Assembly (NCBI RefSeq): GCF_014280235.1
Contig: NZ_CP047940.1
Span: 558,001-622,000, forward strand
Direction of reading: 5' to 3'
Length of the DNA: 64,000 bases
DNA from: Cyanobium sp. NS01
GTDB taxonomy: Bacteria > Cyanobacteriota > Cyanobacteriia > PCC-6307 > Cyanobiaceae
Shown: piece by piece, positions 27,189 through 35,894 of the stretch
How positions within the stretch are numbered: position 1 is the first letter of the stretch
Layout: each line of letters starts with the position of its first letter
The notes under the pieces: model-generated
The model's input: only the letters and a program-made list of their open reading frames with translations
What the model was told of the DNA's origin: nothing
The model's database searches: none
Program-made: the position numbers and the translations under genes

Positions 27189-28196
27189 ATTCCCCTGGAG
27201 CGCTTCACCGTTCTCTTTCCCGTCTGGACCCTGCTGGCTGTGCTGCTGGCCCTGCCGTTCCCGGGGCTGTTCAGCTGGCTGCAGGGGGGCTGGATCGTGG
27301 CCGCCCTGGCCCTGATCATGCTCGGCATGGGCCTCGATCTGGAGCCGGCTGATTTCCGTCGGGTGCTGCTGAGGCCGCTTTCGGCGCTGATCGGCGTGGC
27401 CGCCCAGTTCCTGGTGATGCCCCTGCTGGCCGCCCTGGTGGCCTGGTGGTTGCAGCTCCAGCCCCCCCTCGCCGTGGGATTGATCCTGGTGGGGTGCTGC
27501 CCCGGCGGCACGGCCAGCAATGTGGTGGCCCTGATCGCCCGGGCCGATGTGGCCCTCTCGGTGGTGATGACCACGGTGAGCACCCTGCTGGCCGTGCTGC
27601 TCACGCCGCTGCTCACCAGCGGATTGGCCGGCCGCTACGTACCGGTGGACGGCTGGAGGCTGCTGCTGGATGTGCTGCAGGTGGTCTTGCTGCCGGTGGT
27701 TCTGGGGGTGCTGCTCAAGCGGATCAGCCCACCGCTGGCCAGGCGGATCGCACCGGCGATGCCCCCTCTGGCGGTGCTGGCCATCGTGTTGATCGTGGCC
27801 AGCATCGTCGGCAGCCAGCGCGATGCACTGGTGGAGCAGGGCCGCCTGTTGCTGCTGGCCACCCTCCTGCTCCACGCCGGTGGTTTTCTGCTGGGCTGGC
27901 TGATCCCGGCGTTGCTGCGGCAGCCGCAAGCTGTCAGGCGCACGGTCAGCCTTGAGGTGGGGATGCAGAACTCTGGATTGGCTGTGGTTCTGGCCCGCTC
28001 CGGCTTCGCCCTCTCACCGCTCGCCGCCCTGCCCGGTGCGATTTCTGCCGTGGTTCATGCGGTGCTGGGCAGTGTGCTGGCCGTGATCTGGCGCAAGACG
28101 CGCTGCAGGGCAGGGAGATGTGCCGATGATGCTCAGTCCATCACACGCAGCTGTAGCAATGTAGGGCAATCTCCTGACAGAAATCCACACAACTAA
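27189..28196 (+). CDS. Bile acid:sodium symporter (SBF/BASS) family protein
   Basis: About 335 residues with roughly nine hydrophobic segments. Family landmarks are ALIMLGMGLDLEPADFRRVL near the N-terminus, VGCCPGGTASNVVALIARAD (the conserved unwound-helix region) and VSLEVGMQNSGLAVVLA. BASS proteins couple Na+ to uptake of organic anions such as pyruvate. No in-frame ATG, GTG or TTG lies near the first helix; ATT at 27189 or CTG at 27195 are the only plausible starts, so the start is uncertain. The hydrophilic C-terminal tail after WRKTRCRAGR looks non-native. Confidence 0.82.
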   Translation: MPLERFTVLFPVWTLLAVLLALPFPGLFSWLQGGWIVAALALIMLGMGLDLEPADFRRVLLRPLSALIGVAAQFLVMPLLAALVAWWLQLQPPLAVGLILVGCCPGGTASNVVALIARADVALSVVMTTVSTLLAVLLTPLLTSGLAGRYVPVDGWRLLLDVLQVVLLPVVLGVLLKRISPPLARRIAPAMPPLAVLAIVLIVASIVGSQRDALVEQGRLLLLATLLLHAGGFLLGWLIPALLRQPQAVRRTVSLEVGMQNSGLAVVLARSGFALSPLAALPGAISAVVHAVLGSVLAVIWRKTRCRAGRCADDAQSITRSCSNVGQSPDRNPHN

Positions 28197-28374
28197 AGTA
28201 ACGGCTTGATCATCAACGAGATGGCCATCAGGGCAATGATAATCATTTGGATGATCTCGCAGCTCCAGTAAAGCTGAAGCAAGTGGGCAGTGGCGAGATG
28301 AGTGGTAAAATAGATGAGATTAAGGACGGGATGGGTCAAGCCTCCGCCTTTCTAGACCTAATCCCCTAGGCTCA
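28197..28374. other. AT-rich non-coding stretch at the left edge of the polysaccharide island
   Basis: No supportable gene is seen in these 178 bases. Base composition falls sharply from the GC-rich symporter gene. TAAAAT at 28304-28309 could be a -10 element for the following gene, about 65 bases upstream, but no good -35 is visible. Confidence 0.4.
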
Positions 28375-29508
28375 ATGCGTAGACTATTCAAGATCATTCA
28401 AAAGCTCTATAGGGGAATGGTGCTACGATTGAGTGTTCGTGGCCACAGCGAAAGCAAAAATTTGCGGCGTGGTGAACTGGCCACTGAATCAAAGATCATT
28501 GGTCTTGACAAGCTTGCCACATCCTTGTCAACGGTGACGGTACTATTTATTCACTTTCATCACAGGGGATTGATCTCTGCAGGATACCTGAAAGTCATTT
28601 CCTCCGCCATCGAATGTGGCTACCGAGTGGTGTTAGTCTCCACAAAGCTATCGGACCTTTGGTGTGAAAAGCTTGTATCGATGTCGGTAGCTGTCATTCA
28701 AAGAGGAAATAGTGGTTATGACTTTGGCTCTCTTCAAGCGGCTCGAAAGATTTTGATGGAGCACGGTCTTTTTGGCTCCAAGCGATATGTTGTGATCAAT
28801 AGCAGTATGCTGAATATCGCCAGCCATGGCTTCCATGGCGATCCTTTCCTTGACGCCTTGGTGGATCCACCGGATGAGGCTGATCTAGTAGGAATCACAA
28901 GCTCCTATGAGGATCGCACCTTTCACATTCAGACGTTCTTCTTCAGCATGTCGCAACGCATGTTTGAGGCAAAAACCTTTGGCAGGTTCCTTGGTGACTA
29001 TCTTCGTGGCCTGAGCTCAACGAAAGAAGCGTCTCGCACATATGCAATCAAAAACGGAGAATTGAAGCTAACGAGATTTGCCCTTTCACAAGGTTTGCTA
29101 GCCAGATCCTTGCTATTTCATCATGGCCTTCCCGATGTGGCTGCTTTTGAAGAGATGAAGGTACTATCACGTAAAATGGTGGACATTCTTGAAGATGAAG
29201 ATGGGCTGGTCTGTGCGAATAATATTAAATCATTGATTAATGATTTTTCATCTGAGTGGATTCCCAAGGCAGGTCTGCAATACAATCCATCCCAGGCCTG
29301 CTGGGCTTTATTGATGTCGCGAGGCTTTCTTTTTCTCAAGCGTGAGGTTTTAGAGCTCAGTGAAACCCGCTCTATCCATGCTCCTTCAGTGTGTGCACTG
29401 CTCATGCCATTGCTGAGTTTATTGACCATTGATATTCCCGAATGGTCAGACTTGAATCAACTTCCAGAGATAATCTATGCTCCACCCGTAAGATCGAGTA
29501 AGCGATGA
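28375..29508 (+). CDS. RgpF-like (rhamnan synthesis protein F family) glycan biosynthesis protein
   Basis: The 377-residue protein has RGNSGYDFGSLQAARKIL, the usual N-x-G-x-D-x-G-x signature of RgpF-type proteins, then YVVINSSMLNIASHGFHGDP and DLVGITSSYEDRTFHIQTFF, the conserved segments that follow it. Members are involved in assembling rhamnose-containing or similar surface glycans and are probably glycosyltransferases. The gene is clearly AT-richer than the core genome, which suggests acquisition. It is followed seven bases later by a second relative. Confidence 0.75.
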   Translation: MRRLFKIIQKLYRGMVLRLSVRGHSESKNLRRGELATESKIIGLDKLATSLSTVTVLFIHFHHRGLISAGYLKVISSAIECGYRVVLVSTKLSDLWCEKLVSMSVAVIQRGNSGYDFGSLQAARKILMEHGLFGSKRYVVINSSMLNIASHGFHGDPFLDALVDPPDEADLVGITSSYEDRTFHIQTFFFSMSQRMFEAKTFGRFLGDYLRGLSSTKEASRTYAIKNGELKLTRFALSQGLLARSLLFHHGLPDVAAFEEMKVLSRKMVDILEDEDGLVCANNIKSLINDFSSEWIPKAGLQYNPSQACWALLMSRGFLFLKREVLELSETRSIHAPSVCALLMPLLSLLTIDIPEWSDLNQLPEIIYAPPVRSSKR

Positions 29509-29515
29509 TCAAGAC

Positions 29516-30646
29516 ATGAGATCTGAGCCAAGCAAGAGCCATCCATTGTTGCCATCTGAGTTTGATGCTCAGTTCTATCTTTCGACGTGCTCCAAGGATT
29601 TGCAGTCGTTGGATCCAGATGCGGCCTATCAGCACTTTCGATCGCGCCGTGGCGATCAAAACGTCTTCCCATCGGCTTCAGCATTCCTTAAGGATAAGCT
29701 TTCGGATTCAAAGTTTCCAGGAGATGCAAAAAGAATCTGTGTATCATTTAACTGGAGAGACTATCGAGATCTGAATGAAGACTTGCGCTCCTTGAGCCCT
29801 CTTGAGGTTGTCAAGCATTATCTCGCAAATGGAATCTATGAGCCAAGGCAAATCCTAAGCTCGGCAAGATTGTTGGATCGGCGATTTGCAGTGCAAGCAA
29901 AGTTAGATCGAGTTGCCCCTGATGTTTCCATCCAAGTCGTCGTTCACTGCTATTATTATGACATTCTTTGCGGTTTGCATCTCTATCTCCGAACGCTGGC
30001 TCGGCTTGGAGCGAAGATTCTTGTCTTGGTTGTGAATGATCGTATTCAAGATTCAGTTATGGATGACTTCCTCGGCTCTCTCTGTACGGGGGGGTCTAAT
30101 CATGAGTGGTTTCGCATGACGAATTATGGCGAGGACTGGTCGTCATTTCATTTGGCATTCCAGCAAGGCCTGCTCATCAAGTCTGGCGTAATTTACAAGA
30201 TTCAGACTAAGAAGTCTGCCAATCTTGGCCCAGATGGCGGTGTTGCATGGACAGACGAAGCCCTTCAGCCAATCTGTGGCTCGTATTCAAATGTATTTGA
30301 TACAACTGAGCTGCTGACACATGGTATGCGGTCCATTGTCGCGAGTTCCCTTTGCAGGCAAACAGGTTTTGGAGCCAATAAGAACATGCTTTATGACTAT
30401 TTGGAGCAACTTGACTTGTCTGTGGATGCGGCCCGCAATGATTCTTTCTGCATGGGCTCCATGTTCGCGGCGGATGCAGGCTTTCTCCATCGCTACTTCT
30501 CAAGGCTTGGCCAAGTTGATTATAAGCAGGAGTCTGCCGGCGGAACAAAATTCTGCGGGCGCTATGTTGGCCATGCCATTGAGCGAACTATCTACTATTT
30601 CGCTAGTCAGGTAGATGGCAGTCAGGCCGTGGCTTGGGTGGATTGA
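29516..30646 (+). CDS. Second RgpF-like protein with N-terminal tandem short repeats
   Basis: The 376-residue protein has two N-terminal copies of a short motif: FDAQFYLSTCSKDL with AYQHFRSRRG, and FNWRDYRDLNEDL with VVKHYLANG. This resembles the D-x3-YL-x2-NPD repeat of glycosyltransferase accessory domains. The main domain contains VVHCYYYDIL, NYGEDWSSFHLAFQQ and IYKIQTKKSANLG, the last matching the KxHTKKS element of RgpF proteins. It is AT-rich like its neighbour and probably acts in the same glycan pathway. Confidence 0.7.
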   Translation: MRSEPSKSHPLLPSEFDAQFYLSTCSKDLQSLDPDAAYQHFRSRRGDQNVFPSASAFLKDKLSDSKFPGDAKRICVSFNWRDYRDLNEDLRSLSPLEVVKHYLANGIYEPRQILSSARLLDRRFAVQAKLDRVAPDVSIQVVVHCYYYDILCGLHLYLRTLARLGAKILVLVVNDRIQDSVMDDFLGSLCTGGSNHEWFRMTNYGEDWSSFHLAFQQGLLIKSGVIYKIQTKKSANLGPDGGVAWTDEALQPICGSYSNVFDTTELLTHGMRSIVASSLCRQTGFGANKNMLYDYLEQLDLSVDAARNDSFCMGSMFAADAGFLHRYFSRLGQVDYKQESAGGTKFCGRYVGHAIERTIYYFASQVDGSQAVAWVD

Positions 30647-30709
30647 TCCATTTTGGATTGAAGTAACCTGGGCTTTGGTTGGTAATGCATTAGGCCCTCC
30701 TCAAACCCA

Positions 30710-33481
30710 ATGGCAATGCTGGGAGGCAGCAACGAATCGGTTAGGATAGGTGAGCATCGATTGCGGTTTGCTTTGAACGCAGGACCTTTAGGCGCATTCA
30801 GCGATGGTCTTGTTCTGGATGACTTCCAGATGGCTGCAGTTGAAGCCTTGAATAATGGCCTTTCCGTTGTTGTCAGTGCTCCCACTGGAAGCGGCAAAAC
30901 CCTGATTGGGGAATACGCCATTCATCGGGCACTCTCCCATAGTCATCGCGTGTTCTACACCACCCCCCTGAAGGCCCTATCAAATCAGAAGCTTCGGGAT
31001 TTCAAGGAACAATTTGGTAATGATCGAGTTGGTCTGCTCACAGGTGATCTCAGTCTCAATCGAGATGCGCCAATTGTCGTGATGACAACCGAGATCTTTC
31101 GTAATATGCTCTATGCTGAAATTGATCATCCTGATGATGACCCGTTGCGGGATGTAGAAGCTGTTGTTCTGGATGAATGTCACTACATGAATGACACCCA
31201 GCGGGGCACCGTCTGGGAAGAGTCGATCATTCATTGCCCCCCATCCATTCAACTTGTGGCCCTCTCCGCCACAGTCGCCAACGCTGATCAACTCACTGAT
31301 TGGCTCTGCCGCGTGCATGGTCCTACCCAATTGGTCATCAGCACCCACCGTCCTGTGCCATTGCACTTCAGCTTCTGCAGCGCCAAAGGCCTGCATCCTC
31401 TGCTCAATGATGCAGGTACGGATCTGCACCCGAACAGCAAAGTTTGGCGGGCCCCCAAGGGTTCTCGCCGCAAGGGCCCTGGCGCTGCCAGGTCTCCGCA
31501 GCCGGAGCCTGCACCGCTGGCTTTTGTGGTTCAGAAGTTGGCTGAGCGGGACATGTTGCCCGCGATCTACTTTATTTTCAGCCGACGCGGCTGCGATAAG
31601 GGAGTGCGTGATCTGGCCAGGCTGAATCTTGTGTCAGATGAAGAGCGCTTGCGTCTTCAGCAGCAATTGGATTCCTTCGCTGCCTCCAGCCCAGAGGCTG
31701 TTCGGGATGGCTACGCCGAGCCCCTCTTGCGGGGCATTGCCTCTCACCATGCTGGAGTGCTGCCGGCCTGGAAGGAATTGATTGAGGCTCTGTTCCAGCA
31801 GGGACTTATCAAGGTTGTCTTTGCCACGGAAACCTTGGCTGCAGGCATCAACATGCCGGCCCGAACCACAGTGGTGTCTTCACTCTCCAAGCGCACGGAG
31901 CGTGGCCATCGCTCACTGACGGGCAGCGAGTTTCTGCAGATGGCAGGACGGGCAGGTCGCCGAGGTCTCGACGTGCAGGGGTACGTGGTGACAGTGCAGA
32001 GCCGCTATGAGGGCGTGCGCGAGGCTGGTCAGCTGGCCACCGCACCAGCCGATCCACTGGTGAGCCAGTTCACGCCCAGCTACGGCATGGTCCTGAACCT
32101 GTTGCAGCGCTATGACCTCGCCAAGGCGAAGGAGTTGGTTGAACGTAGCTTTGGCCGCTATCTCGCCACGCTCGATCTGGTGGAGGATGAGGCTTGCATC
32201 AACGAGTTGATGCTCCAGCTCAGCGCCCTTGAAACCAATGCTGACGATGTGCCGTGGGAGGCTTTTGAGGACTACGAAAAGCAGCGGGGCAGGCTCAGAG
32301 AGGAGAGGCGCCTGCTGCGTACCTTGCAACATCAGGCCGAGGAGACCCTGGTCCATGAGCTCACGGCAGCGCTGCAGTTTGCCAGCGTGGGCACGCTGGT
32401 CAGCCTCAAGGCACCGCCGCTTCGGGGTGGAATCACCCCGGCGGTGATTGTGCGCAAGCCACCCGGGCCTGGCCAGTTCCCCTTGTTGCTTTGTCTGACG
32501 GACGACAACGTCTGGATTCTGGTGCCTTGCAGTGCCGTTGTCAGCCTTCATGCCGAACTGAGCTGCCTTCAGGTGAGCGACCTTGAGACCCCGCAACTCG
32601 TCCATACCGGCGAGATTCGCCATGGTGATCAGCAGAGTGGGGGGCTTGCCTTGGCCGTGGCCTCCATGGCGCGCCGGCACGACATGACCACTCCCCACTA
32701 CGACCTGGCGGCCGAGGTGCGCAATCAGGCTGAGTGTGTTGAGGCTTTGGAGCGTTCCCTGACGACCCACGCCGCCCACCGTTGGGGGGATCGCAAGCAA
32801 CTCAAGCGCCATCGCCGTCGCATGGAGGAGCTGAACGAGGAGATCGCGGAGCGCCAGAGGCTTTTGCACTTCCGCTCCAACCGCCATTGGGACACGTTCC
32901 TGGCACTGATTGAGATTCTTCGCTTTTTCGGTGCGCTGGCCGGTTCAGACGGGTTGCAACCTACGGAGGTGGGGCTCACCGTGGCTGCATTGCGGGGCGA
33001 CAATGAGCTCTGGCTGGGCCTGGCCCTGATCAGCGGCCATTGTGACGAGCTCGATCCAGCCGAGCTGGCCGCCACGCTTGAGGCCATTTCCACCGAGGTC
33101 AACCGGCCTGATCTGTGGTGCTCCTGGGGGCCACCGCCTGCGGTGGAGGAGGCCCTCCACAGCCTGCGTGGGATGCGCCGTGAGCTCGGTCGACTGCAGG
33201 AGCAGGCCGGGGTCGTGGTTCCGATCTGGTGGGAACCTGAGCTCACCGGACTTGTCCATGCCTGGGCGTCTGGAACCCCCTGGGCCGACTTGATGGCCAA
33301 CACGTCACTGGATGAGGGCGATGTGGTGAGGGTGTTGCGCCGCACGGTGGACCTGTTGGCCCAGATTCCCTATGGGGTCGCCGTCAGCCAGCAGCTCCGT
33401 GACAATTCCCGCTCCGCCCTGAAGGCCATCAATCGCTTCCCGGTCTGTGAGCTTGAAGACCTGCTCCCTACGCTGCCATGA
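30710..33481 (+). CDS. Ski2/Mtr4-like DExH-box RNA helicase
   Basis: The 923-residue superfamily 2 helicase has motif I APTGSGKTLIGEYA (near residue 57), motif II LDECHYMND, motif III LSATVAN, and motif VI LQMAGRAGRRGLD, with FATETLAAGINMPART between them. The long C-terminal region with helical-bundle character is like Ski2/Mtr4 proteins. Such enzymes unwind RNA for decay, and a homologue is common in cyanobacteria. The first 60 bases are less GC-rich than the rest. It overlaps the next gene by four bases (ATGA). Confidence 0.88.
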   Translation: MAMLGGSNESVRIGEHRLRFALNAGPLGAFSDGLVLDDFQMAAVEALNNGLSVVVSAPTGSGKTLIGEYAIHRALSHSHRVFYTTPLKALSNQKLRDFKEQFGNDRVGLLTGDLSLNRDAPIVVMTTEIFRNMLYAEIDHPDDDPLRDVEAVVLDECHYMNDTQRGTVWEESIIHCPPSIQLVALSATVANADQLTDWLCRVHGPTQLVISTHRPVPLHFSFCSAKGLHPLLNDAGTDLHPNSKVWRAPKGSRRKGPGAARSPQPEPAPLAFVVQKLAERDMLPAIYFIFSRRGCDKGVRDLARLNLVSDEERLRLQQQLDSFAASSPEAVRDGYAEPLLRGIASHHAGVLPAWKELIEALFQQGLIKVVFATETLAAGINMPARTTVVSSLSKRTERGHRSLTGSEFLQMAGRAGRRGLDVQGYVVTVQSRYEGVREAGQLATAPADPLVSQFTPSYGMVLNLLQRYDLAKAKELVERSFGRYLATLDLVEDEACINELMLQLSALETNADDVPWEAFEDYEKQRGRLREERRLLRTLQHQAEETLVHELTAALQFASVGTLVSLKAPPLRGGITPAVIVRKPPGPGQFPLLLCLTDDNVWILVPCSAVVSLHAELSCLQVSDLETPQLVHTGEIRHGDQQSGGLALAVASMARRHDMTTPHYDLAAEVRNQAECVEALERSLTTHAAHRWGDRKQLKRHRRRMEELNEEIAERQRLLHFRSNRHWDTFLALIEILRFFGALAGSDGLQPTEVGLTVAALRGDNELWLGLALISGHCDELDPAELAATLEAISTEVNRPDLWCSWGPPPAVEEALHSLRGMRRELGRLQEQAGVVVPIWWEPELTGLVHAWASGTPWADLMANTSLDEGDVVRVLRRTVDLLAQIPYGVAVSQQLRDNSRSALKAINRFPVCELEDLLPTLP

Positions 33482-34089
33482 GCCGTGAACTGCTCCGGCT
33501 GAGTGAGTCGCGTCACTGTCTGGTCGACCTGTTCGGTGCGGCGCCGTTGGCCCAGCAACGCCCTCAGGTAAGCGATGCCCTCCTGCGTGCCTACCTGCGC
33601 CACCCTGGACGGGTGTTGGCGGCCCTGCTCAGCCGTCAGCGATTGAAGCGGCTGGCCGCGGGGCGTTTCCACTACTCCTCCAGAGCCATTGTGGCGGGTC
33701 CATGGCAGCTGCAGCCCCAGTTCTGGTTTAACGCCAGTTGGAGCGGTGACAGCGTGCAGATCCAACTCGTGGACTGTCAGCTCCAAGGCCTTCCCGATTC
33801 GGGCCCCGGGCAGGGAGTACGCCTCGAACTTGAGGCTTGCCTGCGGGCTGAGAACGCCATGCTGGTGGCCTCAGCCACGGCGGCCCTCGAGTTGCAACCG
33901 GGGCCGCTCACCGGCTGGCTGCCCAGGCCGCTGTTCGCGCTGTTGGGCAGGCAGGCCCTGCTGGCCTGCCTGTCAAGGCTTGAATCCCGCTGCCAGAGGC
34001 GGCTACCATTAAACGCCCTTGCCTGGATGGACCGTGGCGAGCTCGCAGCTCAAGGCATTGCGGCTCCTGCCCACCAGGAGCCCTTCTGA
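33478..34089 (+). CDS. DUF1997 protein
   Basis: This 203-residue protein is translationally coupled to the helicase by an ATGA overlap. It contains RFHYSSRAIVAGPWQLQPQF and ends QRRLPLNALAWMDRGELAAQ, which fits the DUF1997 family of cyanobacteria and plastids. The function is unknown. The start of the following ABC ATPase gene lies inside its 3' end. Confidence 0.75.
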   Translation: MSRELLRLSESRHCLVDLFGAAPLAQQRPQVSDALLRAYLRHPGRVLAALLSRQRLKRLAAGRFHYSSRAIVAGPWQLQPQFWFNASWSGDSVQIQLVDCQLQGLPDSGPGQGVRLELEACLRAENAMLVASATAALELQPGPLTGWLPRPLFALLGRQALLACLSRLESRCQRRLPLNALAWMDRGELAAQGIAAPAHQEPF

Positions 34090-34939
34090 TCTCGAACAGG
34101 GCACTGTCGTCTTTGACCAGGTCAGCAAGCGGGTTTCTCTGGGCGGTAGCCGCACGCTGACAGTGCTGGATGATCTCTCCCTCACGATTGAGGCAGGAAG
34201 CAAAATCGCCCTTTTCGCGGCCTCAGTGGAGACCAGTCGTGCCTTTCTGAACTGCCTGGCGGGGCATGAAATGGTCAACAGCGGCGACCTTTTGGTGGGT
34301 GGTTCGTCGTCCTGGTTGATCGGCTCCAGAATGCCTCTGATGCCTGTACTCACGGGCCGGGCTAATGCAGAATTTCTCGTTTCTGTTTATGGGGTCTATG
34401 AAGACGATGAGCGAGAGGTTGATTTCATAAGAAAGCTTTGTGGCTTGGGTAGTTCTTTTGATGAGCCCCTTGAAAAGTATACTTCGGGCATGAAAGATAG
34501 GTTGAAGCTGGCGTTGTCTTTGGCTTTTCAGTTTGATGTCTATCCCGTGATGCGATGGGATGGTTGGAATTGTCGGGCTGATGTCCCCTTCATGAATCAA
34601 GTCAGGCGACTGGTTGATCGCCGCTTGGAGGGGAGAACATTGGTTGCAGAGGCATCAAATTCTCAAAACTTTGCATTGGACTACTGCAATGAAGGCATTG
34701 TACTGAAGGATGGAGCCATCATTTACAGGGGATCACTTGATGATTGTGCTGTCTTGGCAAAAGAAGCCCAGGCAGCGCGTAAGGAGAGATCACTGTCTCG
34801 GCATTTAAGGCAGCATTCAGATGTTGAAGAGGATCTTCAGGGGACCATGGATGATCTGCTTGAGGCACCGATCTTTGATGGGCCACAAGCTCCGCGGCCG
34901 CGTCAGACAGTGCGGCAACCTGCTCGGGAGGTTGGCTGA
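34034..34939 (+). CDS. KpsT-like polysaccharide-export ABC ATPase with degenerate ATP-binding motifs
   Basis: About 301 residues with the overall plan of capsule-exporter NBDs. The N-terminus resembles TVLDDLSLTIEAGSKIALF, the signature region YTSGMKDRLKLALSLAF matches KpsT proteins, and VLKDGAIIYRGSLDD is the usual C-terminal strand. The Walker A lysine loop is replaced by FAASVETSR (residues 61-69), Walker B reads YPVMRWDG without the DE pair, and the H-loop histidine is absent (VAEASNSQN). It should therefore not hydrolyse ATP on its own. The start is uncertain (GTG 34034 or TTG 34019); it overlaps DUF1997 by 56 bases. The first 300 bases are GC-rich, the rest AT-rich. Confidence 0.72.
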   Translation: MASSQLKALRLLPTRSPSDLEQGTVVFDQVSKRVSLGGSRTLTVLDDLSLTIEAGSKIALFAASVETSRAFLNCLAGHEMVNSGDLLVGGSSSWLIGSRMPLMPVLTGRANAEFLVSVYGVYEDDEREVDFIRKLCGLGSSFDEPLEKYTSGMKDRLKLALSLAFQFDVYPVMRWDGWNCRADVPFMNQVRRLVDRRLEGRTLVAEASNSQNFALDYCNEGIVLKDGAIIYRGSLDDCAVLAKEAQAARKERSLSRHLRQHSDVEEDLQGTMDDLLEAPIFDGPQAPRPRQTVRQPAREVG

Positions 34940-34942
34940 CTG

Positions 34943-35734
34943 ATGATTATTGAAAAACTGCTTCTTCAAGTTCGTATTGTCAACGCGATTGCCAAGCGCG
35001 AACTGCAAATGAGAGCGGCAAAAGGACCGATGGGTGTACTGGGAGTGTTTGTAGAGCCGCTTCTCTTTATCGCTATCTTTATGTCATTCCGCCTATTTGG
35101 TAGTCAAGCGAGTCTCCAGCCAGACTATATTAATCCCGTGCTATGGATGGCCATTGGGTTTGTCGGATTCTTTATGTTTTCAGAAGTGGCACTGAAGGCG
35201 CTTGGAGGAGTCAAAAAGAGCACAAAACTCACTTATTACAGCCGAATTCGCCCTATCGACTACCTACTTGGCTCTGCCGTTCTTGATACCCAGGTCTTCT
35301 CGCTTTTGTTGCTTGCATTTATATTTTCTTCATTTGTGTACGAATGGAAGCCAATCGTTGAGGAGCCAGGAATTGCCGTATTTTACTTCATCATGCTCTC
35401 GTTACTTGCCTTTGGCGTTGGCTTGGTCACACTGATCATCGGACATCGTTTGCCATTTGTTGCCAGTATTGCCAGGACGGCGGTGAGGCGTCTACTCCTA
35501 TTCACGTCTTGCATCTTCTTTTCGATCAGCACCATCCCCAACATCTTCCGAGGTTGGATCCTCTGGAATCCGTTGGCCCATGGCATTGAACTACTGCGAC
35601 ATTCGTTCAATAGTGACTATCCCATACCTGGCGTTTCAGCTGTTTATTTGATAGGCTCTACATTGTTTTTGCTGGGGCTTGGATTCTTTATCTATGGCAA
35701 CAATGAAACTCTTTTGCTGGCAGACGAGGAGTAG
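34943..35734 (+). CDS. Polysaccharide-export ABC transporter permease (KpsM-like)
   Basis: The 263-residue protein has six hydrophobic segments and starts with IVNAIAKRELQMRAAKGPMG, the usual cytoplasmic N-terminus of ABC-2 type capsule permeases. GFVGFFMFSEVALKALGG and ILWNPLAHGIELLRHSF are characteristic; NPL..E.lR is the conserved C-terminal motif. It should export a capsule or O-antigen-like polymer through the inner membrane. Its ATPase partner is encoded three bases upstream. The gene is AT-rich relative to the core. Confidence 0.85.
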   Translation: MIIEKLLLQVRIVNAIAKRELQMRAAKGPMGVLGVFVEPLLFIAIFMSFRLFGSQASLQPDYINPVLWMAIGFVGFFMFSEVALKALGGVKKSTKLTYYSRIRPIDYLLGSAVLDTQVFSLLLLAFIFSSFVYEWKPIVEEPGIAVFYFIMLSLLAFGVGLVTLIIGHRLPFVASIARTAVRRLLLFTSCIFFSISTIPNIFRGWILWNPLAHGIELLRHSFNSDYPIPGVSAVYLIGSTLFLLGLGFFIYGNNETLLLADEE

Positions 35735-35894
35735 ATTCTGTGTCCAGTTCTTCTAAGTATTCTGCACTTCATTTTACCTTGAGCCTCTCTCTTCCCTTTT
35801 GCCTGTGGCCTATGTCCTTGCCCTCCGGTTTAACCGCCAGAGGGATGAACATGCCAAGCTTTGCTGCTGATTCTTTTGTGATACAGTATTTAGA
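35735..35894 (+). other. AT-rich intergenic region with palindromic element and possible promoter
   Basis: No gene is visible in these 160 bases. A nested inverted repeat lies at 35821-35844, where CCCTC pairs with GAGGG around CGGTTTAACCG. A TTGCTG at 35861-35866 and TACAGT at 35882-35887 resemble a -35/-10 pair, spaced 15 bases, just before the KpsE-like gene. Confidence 0.4.
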
